The notes under the pieces are model-generated. The model was not told where the DNA came from. It worked only from the letters and a program-made list of their open reading frames with translations, and ran no database searches. The position numbers were made by a program, and so were the translations under genes. A stretch of DNA of 64,000 nucleotides from an uncultured Synechococcales cyanobacterium (GTDB taxonomy: Bacteria > Cyanobacteriota > Cyanobacteriia > Thermosynechococcales > Thermosynechococcaceae), in the NCBI GenBank assembly GCA_902806435.1, contig CADCWO010000002.1, positions 1 through 64,000 of the forward strand, in the 5' to 3' direction. Shown here in pieces: positions 1-10,840 of this stretch. Positions within the stretch are counted from its first letter, which is position 1; each line of letters opens with the position of its first letter.

Positions 1-1000
1 CCATGATGTTGATGGTGTTCTTCAGCTCCAGGATCTCCCCTTTGACATCCACAGTGATCTTCTTGGACAGGTCCCCGTTGGCCACAGCGGTCGTCACTTC
101 TGCAATGTTGCGCACCTGCCCAGTCAAATTGCCCGCCATCGAGTTGACGTTATCCGTCAAGTCCTTCCAAGTACCAGCCACACCCCGGACATCGGCTTGC
201 ACCCCTAGTTTTCCTTCGGTTCCCACTTCCCGGGCGACGCGCGTGACCTCAGACGCAAAGGAGTTCAACTGGTCCACCATGATGTTGATGGTGTTCTTCA
301 GCTCTAGGATCTCCCCTTTGACATCCACAGTGATTTTCTTGGACAGGTCCCCGTTGGCGACAGCAGTCGTCACTTCTGCGATGTTGCGCACCTGCCCAGT
401 CAAATTGCCCGCCATCGAGTTGACGTTATCCGTCAAGTCCTTCCAAGTACCAGCCACACCCCGGACATCGGCTTGCACCCCTAGTTTTCCTTCGGTTCCC
501 ACTTCCCGGGCGACGCGCGTGACCTCAGACGCAAAGGATGATAGTTGAGCGACCATCGTGTTGACGATCTGGGCAGTTTGGAGAAACTCACCCTTCAAAG
601 GCCTGCCTTCTATCTCTAGCGCAATGGTTTGTGAGAGGTCGCCATTGGCCACGGCCCGAATGACACGGGAGGTTTCTGCTGTCGGTTGGACTAAATCTGT
701 AATCAGAGTATTGACAGACTCGACACAGGCGGTCCAAGAGCCACCAACAGCTCCAAGGGAGGCGCGTTGGGATATCTTGCCTTCTTTACCGACGACTGTA
801 CCGATTCGCTTCAACTCATTAGCCATCATCTCATTCTGCTCAATGATCGCGTTGAGGGTATCGGCTATTTTTCCAGCCACGCCAGTTTGATCATCCGGCA
901 TACGAACGGCAAAGTTACCCTTTTTGACCGCTGTCAAGGTTCTCAGCAGTTGTCTCGTATCTAGATCGTCTGTGGCATTATCTGTTGCCTGAGCTGGCAT
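1..1000 (-). CDS. Multi-HAMP sensor histidine kinase, N-terminal part (runs off the window)
   Basis: The reading frame starts at the ATG at 998-1000 and runs leftward off the window with no stop, so only about 333 N-terminal residues are visible. No membrane segment or signal peptide is seen, suggesting a soluble protein. After an acidic start comes a chain of HAMP-like units with the recurrent motifs [18 protein letters not shown] and [20 protein letters not shown]. This 92-residue repeat is typical of poly-HAMP kinases of the Nik1/group III type, which sense osmotic or cell-envelope stress and signal through His-Asp relay. The kinase, ATPase and receiver domains, if present, lie outside the window. 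The two best-preserved repeats (3-278 and 279-554) are almost identical. Family assignment is confident; the stimulus and domain content of the rest are unknown. Confidence 0.85.
   Translation of the reverse strand, partial: MPAQATDNATDDLDTRQLLRTLTAVKKGNFAVRMPDDQTGVAGKIADTLNAIIEQNEMMANELKRIGTVVGKEGKISQRASLGAVGGSWTACVESVNTLITDLVQPTAETSRVIRAVANGDLSQTIALEIEGRPLKGEFLQTAQIVNTMVAQLSSFASEVTRVAREVGTEGKLGVQADVRGVAGTWKDLTDNVNSMAGNLTGQVRNIAEVTTAVANGDLSKKITVDVKGEILELKNTINIMVDQLNSFASEVTRVAREVGTEGKLGVQADVRGVAGTWKDLTDNVNSMAGNLTGQVRNIAEVTTAVANGDLSKKITVDVKGEILELKNTINIM
3..554. repeat. Tandem 276-bp repeat coding for HAMP units
   Basis: Two head-to-tail copies of 276 bp (3-278 and 279-554) inside the kinase gene, each coding for 92 residues. 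By eye the copies differ at five positions in the first 110 bases and at the junction end, and are identical over about 150 bases between. All five scattered differences are synonymous in the kinase frame. Confidence 0.9.
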
Positions 1001-1314
1001 GGTCTGAATCCTTATCGGAAGATATATGTAATTTCCAAAACTTTATTTCTAGTAGCCATTCCTTTTAAGGGCCATGGTCAGAACAAAGCTTTGGCTAAGG
1101 CTGGCGCTGTTCAGGGTAGGCGCGCCTAAAATTAAGCGCTCTAGTGCGATCGCTGCAGTTGTGATTCATAAACGAGATTAATGACCAATCTTTTCCGCTT
1201 AGCTGATCGCAATCCGTTGATATATTCATCATTTTCACCAAAGCTGATGACATTCGCCAAGTGTTCAGCCGGCCTCCTTGTGAGTAAAGGAACTTAAGAG
1301 GCCGCCAGAAGCAA
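1001..1314. other. Intergenic region between kinase and thioesterase genes
   Basis: About 314 bases upstream of the kinase and downstream of the thioesterase. It holds an inverted repeat with arms GGCCTC at 1271-1276 and GAGGCC at about 1298-1303, without a T-run, so it is not a convincing terminator. The kinase promoter should lie at the left end. No gene or RNA recognised. Confidence 0.5.
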
Positions 1315-1734
1315 TTAAGCTCCTGTAGCCTGCCAATGATGCAGCCATTGAATCATGATGGCTGGCAGTTCCTGGCGGGTTCGGCTGGCGGGATCGATGC
1401 AGACATGGCGGGTGATTGCTTTGGCAACGAGGCGATCGCTTCCTTGTTTAAGGATTTCATAAGCAATTTCAAACTTATGATTATCTAACCGCTGGGGAGT
1501 AAAGTGGATCAGCTGGCGATCGCCGCAAAACATTGGTTGAAAAAAATCCACACTGGCATGAACAATGGGGATTGCCACGGCGTTGCTCCCAAAGAAAGCC
1601 TGAAGTTGGATGCCGACCGCAGACAGAGATTCTTCATAAGCTTCATGGCACATCGGCAGGAGATTGGCAAAATAAACAACCCCGGCCGCATCAGTATCTT
1701 GAAAGCGAATCGTGCGAGCGTAGATGAATGGCAT
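1315..1734 (-). CDS. 1,4-dihydroxy-2-naphthoyl-CoA hydrolase-type hotdog thioesterase
   Basis: 139 residues, the usual length for the 4-hydroxybenzoyl-CoA thioesterase-like hotdog family. The N-terminal motif [16 protein letters not shown] (residues 11-26) carries the catalytic Asp region and is characteristic of the cyanobacterial enzyme that hydrolyses DHNA-CoA to DHNA, the step before phytylation in phylloquinone (vitamin K1) synthesis. The MenA enzyme that uses the product is also in this window (31715-32620), but the genes are not linked in an operon. ATG start at 1732-1734. Identification by family motif; a broader acyl-CoA thioesterase role is the alternative. Confidence 0.85.
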   Translation of the reverse strand: MPFIYARTIRFQDTDAAGVVYFANLLPMCHEAYEESLSAVGIQLQAFFGSNAVAIPIVHASVDFFQPMFCGDRQLIHFTPQRLDNHKFEIAYEILKQGSDRLVAKAITRHVCIDPASRTRQELPAIMIQWLHHWQATGA

Positions 1735-1884
1735 GGTTCAGTCTGTAACTCTCAATTTGCTAAGTTATTTGGGCTTATACTGGCAGGAAGCTGCTGAGGT
1801 AAGTCCTTATAGGCCTGCAACCGTTGTAACAACTACCCAAGACAAAGATCGTGAATCCACTGCAATTGCCAGGATGAGTGAGTC

Positions 1885-4340
<2,456 letters not shown>

Positions 4341-4514
4341 CTATACCCCAAGGTAATCAAGAACTTCACTCTAGCTATAGGTCTACAGGGCGATCAGCTG
4401 GGGTATGCTGAGAAAAAGTCTGCTGAAGTATTACAGATCTTATGCGAATCTAAAGTTTGGCTTAGATCTACAGTAGAGTCATTGAACTTGCAGTTTAATT
4501 TAGGAAATTTTGTT

Positions 4515-4631
4515 ATGGCAGCCGGATATTTACCCTCAATTCTTGTTCCCCTAATTGGCTTAGTGTTTCCCGCTGTGACTTTTGCCTTCTTCTTCCTCTA
4601 TATTGAACGCGAAGATCCAAGAGGTATTTAA
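4515..4631 (+). CDS. psaI: Photosystem I reaction centre subunit VIII (PsaI)
   Basis: A 38-residue single-span membrane protein. The core [18 protein letters not shown] followed by FLYIERED matches the PsaI pattern (ILVPxxGxxFP, then IE at the stromal end). PsaI is a small subunit of photosystem I near PsaL that helps trimer organisation. The ATG at 4515 is chosen because PsaI proteins begin a few residues before YLP; the open frame extends much further upstream but without family similarity. It is followed 31 bases later by a strong terminator shared with the psbEFLJ operon arriving from the other side. Confidence 0.88.
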   Translation: MAAGYLPSILVPLIGLVFPAVTFAFFFLYIEREDPRGI

Positions 4632-4662
4632 ACCTGCTTTCTACAGTTAGCCTTTCAATTGA

Positions 4663-4695
4663 AAAAGCCGCCACTTCAGATAAGTGGCGGCTTTT
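4663..4695. terminator. Bidirectional rho-independent terminator between psaI and psbJ
   Basis: A perfect 14-bp stem (4663-4676 with 4682-4695) and a five-base loop. The GC core GCCGCCACTT is flanked by AAAA on the left and TTTT on the right, so it can terminate both psaI on the plus strand and psbEFLJ on the minus strand. Confidence 0.93.
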
Positions 4696-4717
4696 ATATG
4701 AGGAGAGAATTCTCTAG

Positions 4718-4834
4718 TTATAAAGAAGAGCCAAGACCCGCATAGGCACCATAAAAAAAGATGCCTAGGATAGTGATTGCACCTAACCCTGCGACTGTTC
4801 CGACAATCCACAGGGGAATCCTTGTTTGTGACAC
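4718..4834 (-). CDS. psbJ: Photosystem II protein J (PsbJ), GTG start
   Basis: 38 residues, one membrane span, with the conserved core [12 protein letters not shown] and the C-terminal signature [12 protein letters not shown]. PsbJ is a small subunit of photosystem II next to cytochrome b559 that affects electron flow on the acceptor side. No ATG is available: the GTG at 4832-4834 is the only plausible start, because an in-frame TAA lies a few codons upstream and a GGAG ribosome-binding site sits about eight bases before the GTG. Last gene of psbEFLJ; separated from psbL by 77 bases, more than the other gaps in the operon. Confidence 0.95.
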   Translation of the reverse strand: MSQTRIPLWIVGTVAGLGAITILGIFFYGAYAGLGSSL

Positions 4835-4911
4835 AGCTTTATCTCCGTTTTAGGATAAGGACAAGTTTCTGAAATGAGTTAAATTAACCGAATTTAGCTT
4901 GACAACTTCAA

Positions 4912-5034
4912 TTAGTTGAAGAAGTAACTTGAAAACAGTATTGCCAGGACAAAAATTAGCAGCAAGCCCATGAAGAGAGAAGTTCGATTTAACTCAACGG
5001 GTTGCTGATTAGGATTGGGATTTCGTTCAGCCAT
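4912..5034 (-). CDS. psbL: Photosystem II protein L (PsbL)
   Basis: 40 residues with the invariant features of PsbL: polar N-terminus ending PVELNRTSL, one membrane span, and C-terminal SSYFFN. PsbL sits at the photosystem II dimer interface and is needed for quinone-side function. ATG at 5032-5034, nine bases after the psbF stop, preceded by a GGAG-type ribosome-binding site. Too short to be picked up by length-limited gene finding. Confidence 0.97.
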   Translation of the reverse strand: MAERNPNPNQQPVELNRTSLFMGLLLIFVLAILFSSYFFN

Positions 5035-5043
5035 CAGTGTCTC

Positions 5044-5178
5044 CTACCGCTGAATAAATTGCATCGATGCGATCGCACCTAGAAAAAAAATCGTTGGAAC
5101 TGCCAATGTATGAACAGCCAGCCATCTAACTGTAAAAATCGGATAGGTAATTGGCTGGTTCGGAGTGTTAGTCGTCAT
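5044..5178 (-). CDS. psbF: Cytochrome b559 beta subunit (PsbF)
   Basis: 44 residues. The motif [18 protein letters not shown] contains the single heme-ligating histidine (VHTLAVP), followed by one membrane span and the terminal FIQR. It pairs with PsbE to bind the b559 heme at the photosystem II core. ATG at 5176-5178, six bases after the psbE stop, preceded by AAAGGA. Tight spacing shows co-translation with psbE. Confidence 0.98.
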   Translation of the reverse strand: MTTNTPNQPITYPIFTVRWLAVHTLAVPTIFFLGAIASMQFIQR

Positions 5179-5184
5179 GTCAAA

Positions 5185-5448
5185 CTATTGTCCTTTCTTA
5201 ACTTGATCAAGCTGTCGTTCGATCTGCTGCCGCCCTTCATAGCGATCGCTCACAACAGGTACCTCTTGGCGAGTCTGGGTAAAATATTCGTTTGGTCTGG
5301 GGGTACCAAATATATCGTAAGCCAAGCCGGTACTTACAAACAACCAACCGGCAATAAACAAAGCTGGAATCGTTACACTGTGGATCACCCAGTAACGCAC
5401 ACTTGTAATGATGTCAGAAAAAGGACGCTCTCCAGTTGTGCCAGACAT
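5185..5448 (-). CDS. psbE: Cytochrome b559 alpha subunit (PsbE)
   Basis: 87 residues from the ATG at 5446-5448. An open frame extends 24 codons further upstream, but PsbE proteins start at [13 protein letters not shown] and a GGAGATT ribosome-binding site precedes this ATG. The heme-ligating histidine is in [14 protein letters not shown], and the lumenal [12 protein letters not shown] motif is conserved. First gene of psbEFLJ, following ycf48 on the same strand. Slightly longer than many PsbE proteins at its C-terminus. Confidence 0.98.
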   Translation of the reverse strand: MSGTTGERPFSDIITSVRYWVIHSVTIPALFIAGWLFVSTGLAYDIFGTPRPNEYFTQTRQEVPVVSDRYEGRQQIERQLDQVKKGQ

Positions 5449-5608
5449 CTCAATCTCCGCTAGAAAGTAATTGCAACCTTCATCATACGCAACTGCCGGG
5501 GCACTCACAAGTAAATGCAAAAAACCTCAACCTCTAGAGGGTAGTTGCACACCCTACACCTCTACAGGGATTTACCGGCAAATTGTTGTTAAAGTCCCTC
5601 GGATTAAC

Positions 5609-6661
5609 CTAGCTAAAAGTCTCTGGCCGTTGTGACTCGCGTGGCTCGTTAAATGCCTGAGCCTGATCGGTATACCTCAGCAGTGTCCCTTTTTGGCCAA
5701 TGATGAATCCTTGGTCGGGGTTGACAAACACAATCTTGTAAAGATTAGAGGGTACATCTTCCATCGCCTTGTCTTTCTGCCAGGTCTTACCGCCATCTAA
5801 GCTACACAGTAAGTTGCCACTACCTCCAGCCAACCAAATCTCCTGTGGGGTCCGGGATGCTAAATCTAGTAAACCAACACTCACAGCATATTGAGGATTT
5901 TGTGGCTCTTCCCACTCGTCGAGCTGGTTGGGCTTACTAAATTGTAGTTGGCCGCCTCGGCTGAGCATCCATAGCCGGCCATCTTGAGTAAATCCCATGT
6001 TTTGAATTCGTCGCGCTCGATTGCGATTGTGGGGTACCCAGGCCGTTTGTCCTGGCTCCCAGGTAGAGTAAAAGTTGCCCCGAGCTGAAACGGCAACATA
6101 GCTGCCTTCCGGCGATCGCGCAATGTTGCGCAAGACACCCACCGCTTCTTGAACCATTGCCTTCCAGGTTTTACCGCTGTCTGACGTCTGGTAGATCGCT
6201 CCCACATCGGTCGTCATTTCTGCCGACTGCGGTCCTAGAGCGACTACTGTGCTTGGAGTGCCTGGTAACTGGCTACTAAGAGCAATTCGGGACCAAGATT
6301 TACCACCATCTGTCGTATGTAACAAAATAGATGGTTTACCCGTAATCCACCCTTCTTGCCCAGTAAAGCTGACAGAGGTAAAGCGATATTCCTGTTCGTC
6401 CAAGGCTAGCTGTCTGGGTTGCCAAGTTTTACCGCCATCAAATGTCTCTAGGAGCGTTGTTCGGTTACCAACCAGCCAGCCGTGTTGGGAATCATCAGTC
6501 ACAAAACTAACATCAGATACAGTGGCATCCGTGGGTAAACCTACGACTTGCCAAGGGTTATAGCTAAGAGGTGGTGCGTAACCCACGCAAGCCGTGCAGG
6601 CTAACACAACCAAAATCATGGCTAGGATTTGCTTGGAAGCTCTGAGGATGAAGTGCGTCAC
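5609..6661 (-). CDS. ycf48: Photosystem II assembly/stability factor Ycf48 (Hcf136 homologue)
   Basis: 350 residues. A hydrophobic signal segment (about residues 10-25) ends in VLACTAC, consistent with a lipoprotein-type export signal. The mature part is a seven-bladed propeller with repeated SDSGKTW, TDGGKSW and DGGKTWQ motifs. Ycf48 is a lumenal factor that binds precursor D1 and helps assemble the photosystem II reaction centre. It sits between rubA and psbE, the conserved cyanobacterial order. The start is a GTG at 6659-6661 with no clear ribosome-binding site; an in-frame TGA lies just upstream. An internal ATG at 6619 is a weaker alternative because it would clip the signal peptide. Confidence 0.95.
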   Translation of the reverse strand: MTHFILRASKQILAMILVVLACTACVGYAPPLSYNPWQVVGLPTDATVSDVSFVTDDSQHGWLVGNRTTLLETFDGGKTWQPRQLALDEQEYRFTSVSFTGQEGWITGKPSILLHTTDGGKSWSRIALSSQLPGTPSTVVALGPQSAEMTTDVGAIYQTSDSGKTWKAMVQEAVGVLRNIARSPEGSYVAVSARGNFYSTWEPGQTAWVPHNRNRARRIQNMGFTQDGRLWMLSRGGQLQFSKPNQLDEWEEPQNPQYAVSVGLLDLASRTPQEIWLAGGSGNLLCSLDGGKTWQKDKAMEDVPSNLYKIVFVNPDQGFIIGQKGTLLRYTDQAQAFNEPRESQRPETFS

Positions 6662-6755
6662 GTTTTGGTTTTCTGCTAATTGAAATCAGTAGGGAGTAGC
6701 CTATGGCTTAAAAAATCTGGTGGAGGTGCAGTATCAGGAGATAACTAGGATAAAC

Positions 6756-7088
6756 TCACTGCAGGGCATAAAGACTAATGAAGCCTAGAAATCCCAAGGC
6801 TAGCGCCCCAAAGATCAAAAGATTCTTCTGGGCTGGGGTGAGCGTGTTAACGCCTAGGCCGTAGCGGAGATTTTCTTGAAAGCCGGAAGCCTTACCTTTG
6901 GGACCAACGTTATTAAATTGGGAAGTTCTAGCGCCACAAATCGGGCAGCGCCAACCAGGAGGTAATTCCTCAAAGGGCGTCCCTTTGGCAACTTTACCTT
7001 TATCATCGCCTAACGCAGGCTCGTAAACGTAGCCGCAGATCACGCATTCATGCCGATCTAGTTCTTTAGGCTCAATTTCAGTGCTCAT
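6756..7088 (-). CDS. rubA: Membrane-anchored rubredoxin RubA
   Basis: 110 residues. Iron-binding cysteines appear as CVICGY (C15, C18) and CPICGA (C48, C51), spanning a typical rubredoxin domain, and one membrane span covers about 89-108. RubA is a thylakoid protein required for photosystem II (and in some species photosystem I) assembly. It heads the rubA-ycf48-psbEFLJ cluster. ATG at 7086-7088. The region upstream (7089-7326) separates it from the divergent petM and should hold both promoters. Confidence 0.96.
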   Translation of the reverse strand: MSTEIEPKELDRHECVICGYVYEPALGDDKGKVAKGTPFEELPPGWRCPICGARTSQFNNVGPKGKASGFQENLRYGLGVNTLTPAQKNLLIFGALALGFLGFISLYALQ

Positions 7089-7326
7089 AACCTAGAATCA
7101 CGGGGTGCGGCAACAATCTATACCCGTGGATATTATGCCATACAGCAGTTTTTGTGTGGATTTTGGTCGGGAGCCTTAGGAGCATATTTACCTCTTGGTA
7201 GCCTGGGAACTGTTACTGAGACTCCTGGAGGCCAAAGCCGCAGAGCAACCACAACACAACTTCTTTGACAGAGCAGCCAGCCGTGGGAGATGATTGAACA
7301 CGGTAATTGAAGGAAATGAATCAAGC

Positions 7327-7440
7327 ATGAATGGTGAGATTCTGAATGCAGCCGTTTTGTCCTTTGCTTTGATCTTGGTTGGACTGGGGGTAGGCTATTT
7401 GCTGCTGAAGCTGACCCCTGAGGATAAAAAACAGTTGTAA
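7327..7440 (+). CDS. petM: Cytochrome b6f complex subunit PetM
   Basis: A 37-residue ORF starting [13 protein letters not shown], with one membrane span and a C-terminal LLLKL, closely resembling cyanobacterial PetM (cytochrome b6f subunit VII, N-terminal pattern M(S/N)GE(L/I)LNAA). PetM is a peripheral single-helix subunit that stabilises the b6f complex between the photosystems. The ATG at 7327 is in frame with the stop at 7438-7440; the overlapping ATG at 7331 is out of frame. Divergent from rubA. Short length leaves some doubt. Confidence 0.85.
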   Translation: MNGEILNAAVLSFALILVGLGVGYLLLKLTPEDKKQL

Positions 7441-7493
7441 CGCGATCGCAGTTCCTGCTGAAGATTAGTCCTGTATCCTGCTTGAACCACAGG

Positions 7494-7730
7494 TCAGTTT
7501 TGAGACTGCTCTGCTAGTGACTGCCAGCCTGCTAGCCATAGACTTCGCTCCTGTAGCACTTTGGCATTAATCCAAAAGCGAACTGAGGGTTCACAAGCCG
7601 CCATCAGCTCAGCGAAAATTAGAGAACCCTGATTTTTGCGATTTACAACCTGGAAGTGCCGCCAGCCGAAGGTGGCCTCGCGGGCGGTCCACTTGGACCC
7701 AACCAGGTAAGGCAATTTTTGCTTTGCCAC
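7494..7730 (-). CDS. TIGR02450-type Trp-rich protein
   Basis: 78 residues, rich in tryptophan, with GSKWTA near residues 11-16 and the following WRHFQVVN. This matches a small conserved family of Trp-rich proteins found in cyanobacteria and marine bacteria with unknown role. The start is a GTG at 7728-7730, placed two bases after the stop of the upstream gene with no separate ribosome-binding site, so it is probably translated by coupling to the phosphotransacetylase-like gene. Confidence 0.75.
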   Translation of the reverse strand: MAKQKLPYLVGSKWTAREATFGWRHFQVVNRKNQGSLIFAELMAACEPSVRFWINAKVLQERSLWLAGWQSLAEQSQN

Positions 7731-7732
7731 GT

Positions 7733-8806
7733 CTATAGCCTAACGACAGGCTTTAAGCCAAGTTGAGCCATTAATCGCTCTGTATCAAAGTGCTTGGCAA
7801 TCATTTGGCGGACGCATTGAACCTTTACTGCCTCTTGCAGCCGCACCTGTTCAAATGTCCGCTCAATAACTTCTACCGTTGTCAAGGTATCTAGATCAAC
7901 GGCCAAGATTGGGATTTCCGCATCCTCAGCTCGGCTAAGGATCATGGGGGAGGGGAAAACATGACCCGTTAATACCAGGCATTGCGTCGATGTTTCTAAG
8001 GCTGCTAATTGAATATCTGTGCGATCGCCACCCGTGACCACGGCCATGTTATGGGCCTTGCGGAAGTACTTCAAGGCTGAGCTGATATTCATCGCCCCAA
8101 TTGTCAGCTGTTCTACCATTAAATCAAGCCGATCGTGGCAGCAAAGCACTTCCGCTTTCAATTGGCGAACGAGCTCCTTGACACTGACACTGCGCAGGAG
8201 CTGGTTACTCGGTAATAGCCCCAAGACAGAAATCCCTTGTGCTTCTAAGAAGGGTTTGATTGTCTCGCTGGCAAAAGTAAGTTGCCCCGGGGGAATGTCG
8301 TTCAATGAGATGCCAATCAGGCGATCGCCCAAACGGGCTTTTGCCGATAGCACGGCATCAACGGTACTAATCGGATCAAACAGAACCGTTAATAGAATGG
8401 CAGCATCCAGAGCCTGGGCAATTTGCAGCAGCGATAGGTCAAATAAGCTGGCTTCCTCTAAGGACCCAGGCCCTTCCCAGAGTGCAAACTCTTGATTTTG
8501 AAGCGAGTATTGCCTCAGCTGTTCAGCGTAGTCAGTTAAATCTTCAGCTTGAATTCGCTGGCGGACTGTCTCAGCATTGAGCGCGAAGAGAGTAGGCCGG
8601 AGACAACTATTCGGTAAATTCAGAATTTGAGCAATAAATCGGACATCTTCATCAACAACTTCAGCAGTTTCACTTGGGCAAGTACCAATTGGCTTACCGT
8701 AGGCGATCGCGATGCCTTTCTTCTGCAACTGATGCGCCACGCCGATAATTGTGGCTGACTTGCCACTATAAGGCTGAATTGAGCCAATCAGTAAGTGTTG
8801 TGGCAC
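7733..8806 (-). CDS. BioD-like/DRTGG-domain phosphotransacetylase family protein
   Basis: 357 residues. The N-terminal half is a dethiobiotin-synthetase-like P-loop domain (GSIQPYSGKS, residues 8-17) and the C-terminal half (about 210-330) matches the DRTGG domain seen at the N-terminus of some phosphate acetyltransferases. The catalytic Pta domain itself is absent, so the protein is unlikely to transfer acetyl groups; nucleotide sensing or regulation is a reasonable inference. The start is a GTG at 8804-8806 with AGGAG eight bases upstream. It appears to form a two-gene operon with the Trp-rich protein downstream. Confidence 0.8.
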   Translation of the reverse strand: MPQHLLIGSIQPYSGKSATIIGVAHQLQKKGIAIAYGKPIGTCPSETAEVVDEDVRFIAQILNLPNSCLRPTLFALNAETVRQRIQAEDLTDYAEQLRQYSLQNQEFALWEGPGSLEEASLFDLSLLQIAQALDAAILLTVLFDPISTVDAVLSAKARLGDRLIGISLNDIPPGQLTFASETIKPFLEAQGISVLGLLPSNQLLRSVSVKELVRQLKAEVLCCHDRLDLMVEQLTIGAMNISSALKYFRKAHNMAVVTGGDRTDIQLAALETSTQCLVLTGHVFPSPMILSRAEDAEIPILAVDLDTLTTVEVIERTFEQVRLQEAVKVQCVRQMIAKHFDTERLMAQLGLKPVVRL

Positions 8807-8962
8807 ACCCTCACTCCTTTTCAGTTATATCTTGACACTCTAGGTCTTGAACTCTCCTATTTTAAGGGAACTTCTACTACAACCTGGTATAGTAAGTGGC
8901 CTAAATTGAGGGTTTCTAGCCAGCCTTATTCTATTAAGTGGCGTTGAGAGGCTGCTACTAGC

Positions 8963-9343
8963 CTAACCCTCTAAGCGAAGTAGCTTGTGGTAAAAACCCT
9001 TAGAAAAGTCTGTTAGATGCGAATGCTGAAAGCTGGTAATCAGTTCAATTAAGAAACCAATGAACTCGAAGTTAGTCATCATCACTTCATAACTTAGCTC
9101 TGGATTGCCGTCAAATTGGAGGCGACAACGGGTTAAGTCAGCTGGGAGCGATGAAACATTCCAGGTAGCAATAAACGGGATGCTTTCGCCGCCTTCAATC
9201 CCTCGCTGTCCCTCAACAGCCCCACTACGATACAAAGAAATTGCTAAGGGTAATAGGTTGCGCCGGTTGCCTTGGTAGTAGGGGAGGTAAACATTGACAT
9301 CCCGTGTGGGTGCAGGCTGAATGCGATCAAGAGTTTCGGGCAT
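8963..9343 (-). CDS. ebsA: Conserved cyanobacterial protein, probable type IV pilus factor EbsA
   Basis: 126 residues, no signal peptide or membrane span. The block SIPFIATWNVSSLPADLTRC, followed by FEFIGFLIELI and a C-terminal FYHKLLRL, resembles a cyanobacteria-wide family. I tentatively recognise it as EbsA, reported to work with PilB and Hfq in type IV pilus assembly and biofilm self-suppression in Synechococcus elongatus. The ATG at 9341-9343 is chosen over an upstream TTG because AGGA lies about nine bases before it. Gene-name confidence is moderate; that the gene is real is nearly certain. Confidence 0.6.
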   Translation of the reverse strand: MPETLDRIQPAPTRDVNVYLPYYQGNRRNLLPLAISLYRSGAVEGQRGIEGGESIPFIATWNVSSLPADLTRCRLQFDGNPELSYEVMMTNFEFIGFLIELITSFQHSHLTDFSKGFYHKLLRLEG

Positions 9344-9865
9344 ACTGAATATCCTGAGTAACAATCAACAGCGAGTAGCATCTGAATGGAATGCTTAGCA
9401 GATTAACTAGTTTGCTTTGTTCCTAGTCAGACCACTCGTAACTTATGGTGCTGATAGGCCCTATTATTCCCAAGACCTCCAGAAGGTCATGCAATCAGAA
9501 GCAAAATTGCTGCACCATTGTTTATGTAGGAACCTTTGAGGCACAGCGGCCGAAGCCGTACAGCCTTTAAGTTTAAGCAGTAAATTCCAGCTGCATTTAC
9601 GGCGCTAATCGCGAGGCTATGCCGATAGTTCCTGGTCTGTCTAACTTGCAGCAGTTTGCATGCTCGGTTAGTACTGCAACTTTTGCTAGCTTTAGCGACT
9701 GGTAACTCCACCATCCGTAGGTCGTCTGTTCAACTAAAACTGCTGTAAACTGAGTTGCATCTGGCTCACTGTTAGGTGCTTAAACAAACATTCAATGATT
9801 CAAGCTTACTAGCCGTGCTTAGTTTTGGATTGTGTTTGAGTTGAACATAATATTAGGAAAACCGT
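9344..9865. other. Intergenic region between divergent genes
   Basis: 522 bases between ebsA (minus) and the radical SAM gene (plus), expected to hold both promoters. A short hairpin GACCT-CCAGA-AGGTC lies at 9474-9488. A 75-codon minus-strand frame (9487-9714) has no ribosome-binding site or recognisable product and is left uncalled. Confidence 0.5.
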
Positions 9866-10840
9866 ATGGCTCCTCTAGTTGCAAATTACTACTTGACCTA
9901 TCGCTGTAATGCCCGTTGTCATTTTTGCGATATTTGGTCTTTAGAACCCGGTAAAGAAGCCGATTTTGCGACAATCCAACAAAACTTAGAGAGTCTGAAG
10001 CGCTTAGGTGTCCGCTACGTAGATTTTACGGGCGGTGAGCCTCTACTGAGAGCTGACATTGGTCAAATTTATCAAGAGGCAAAGCGGCTGGGATTTTATA
10101 CCAGCATGACAACAAACACAATTCTTTATCCCCAAAAAGCAAAGGAAATTCAGGGCCTAGTTGACTTCCTAAATTTTTCCTTGGATGGGCCGGATGCAGA
10201 GAGCCACGATCAGTCTCGGGGGGTGCGGATTTTTGAGAATTTAGTTGAATCAGTCGCGATCGCTAAGGAACTTGGGGAGCAGCCGGTACTCAACCACACA
10301 GTAACGGCTCAAAACTATCACCGGATTGATCAAGTTGCCACCCTAGGCAAGCAAGTAGGAGCAAGGGTCTGGCTGAACCCGGCGTTTACCGCCCATAGTA
10401 ACTACAACAACAAGAAAAACCCGACTCCCGACATGGTGGCGGCGATTCAAGCCAGTGCCAAGCAGCACAGGCATGTTGGCTACAATCAAGCGGCACTGGC
10501 TTTTATTGAAGCTGGAGGTAATGACCGGCAAAAGCCTCGCTGTAAAGCCGTAGATGTGGTGATTGCGATTTCACCAGACAATCAACTACTGCTACCCTGC
10601 TATCACTTTGCCCAAACCGGAATTCCGATTGAGGGGCGCCTGGAGGAACTTTACCGCTCCAATCCGACAGTGGAGTCCTATCGTCGCTCTCAGGGTAAAC
10701 TCTCTGTGTGTGAAGGTTGCACGGTCTGGTGTTACTTGATCCCTAGCTTCTTTCAAGGTTTAGATAAGTATTGGTGGTTGAATCAAGTGAGTTATGTCAA
10801 AGAATTTTTGGCCAGAAAACAATTTCTCCAACACGTCTGA
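9866..10840 (+). CDS. Radical SAM protein with C-terminal cysteine cluster, coupled to mgdA
   Basis: 324 residues. The SAM-binding iron-sulfur motif is C14-x3-C18-x2-C21 (CNARCHFC), followed by GGEPL at 56-60. The C-terminal part has five more cysteines (C226, C245, C282, C285, C289) that could hold an auxiliary cluster, as in SPASM-type enzymes. The substrate is unknown. The gene overlaps mgdA by 47 bases, indicating translational coupling and suggesting a role in membrane glycolipid or lipid-linked chemistry; this is inference from position only. A broadly HpnH-like or peptide-modifying enzyme are alternatives. Confidence 0.85.
   Translation: MAPLVANYYLTYRCNARCHFCDIWSLEPGKEADFATIQQNLESLKRLGVRYVDFTGGEPLLRADIGQIYQEAKRLGFYTSMTTNTILYPQKAKEIQGLVDFLNFSLDGPDAESHDQSRGVRIFENLVESVAIAKELGEQPVLNHTVTAQNYHRIDQVATLGKQVGARVWLNPAFTAHSNYNNKKNPTPDMVAAIQASAKQHRHVGYNQAALAFIEAGGNDRQKPRCKAVDVVIAISPDNQLLLPCYHFAQTGIPIEGRLEELYRSNPTVESYRRSQGKLSVCEGCTVWCYLIPSFFQGLDKYWWLNQVSYVKEFLARKQFLQHV

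Noticed and set aside
3-890. Long plus-strand open frames over the kinase gene
   Set aside because: They are antisense shadows; the minus-strand frame gives classic HAMP repeat sequence and the plus-strand products have no family and no start signals.
7133-7324. 63-codon minus-strand frame between rubA and petM
   Set aside because: Lies in the divergent promoter region, lacks a ribosome-binding site and has no recognisable product.
9487-9714. 75-codon minus-strand frame
   Set aside because: ATG present but no ribosome-binding site, composition unlike a protein of the genome, no family.
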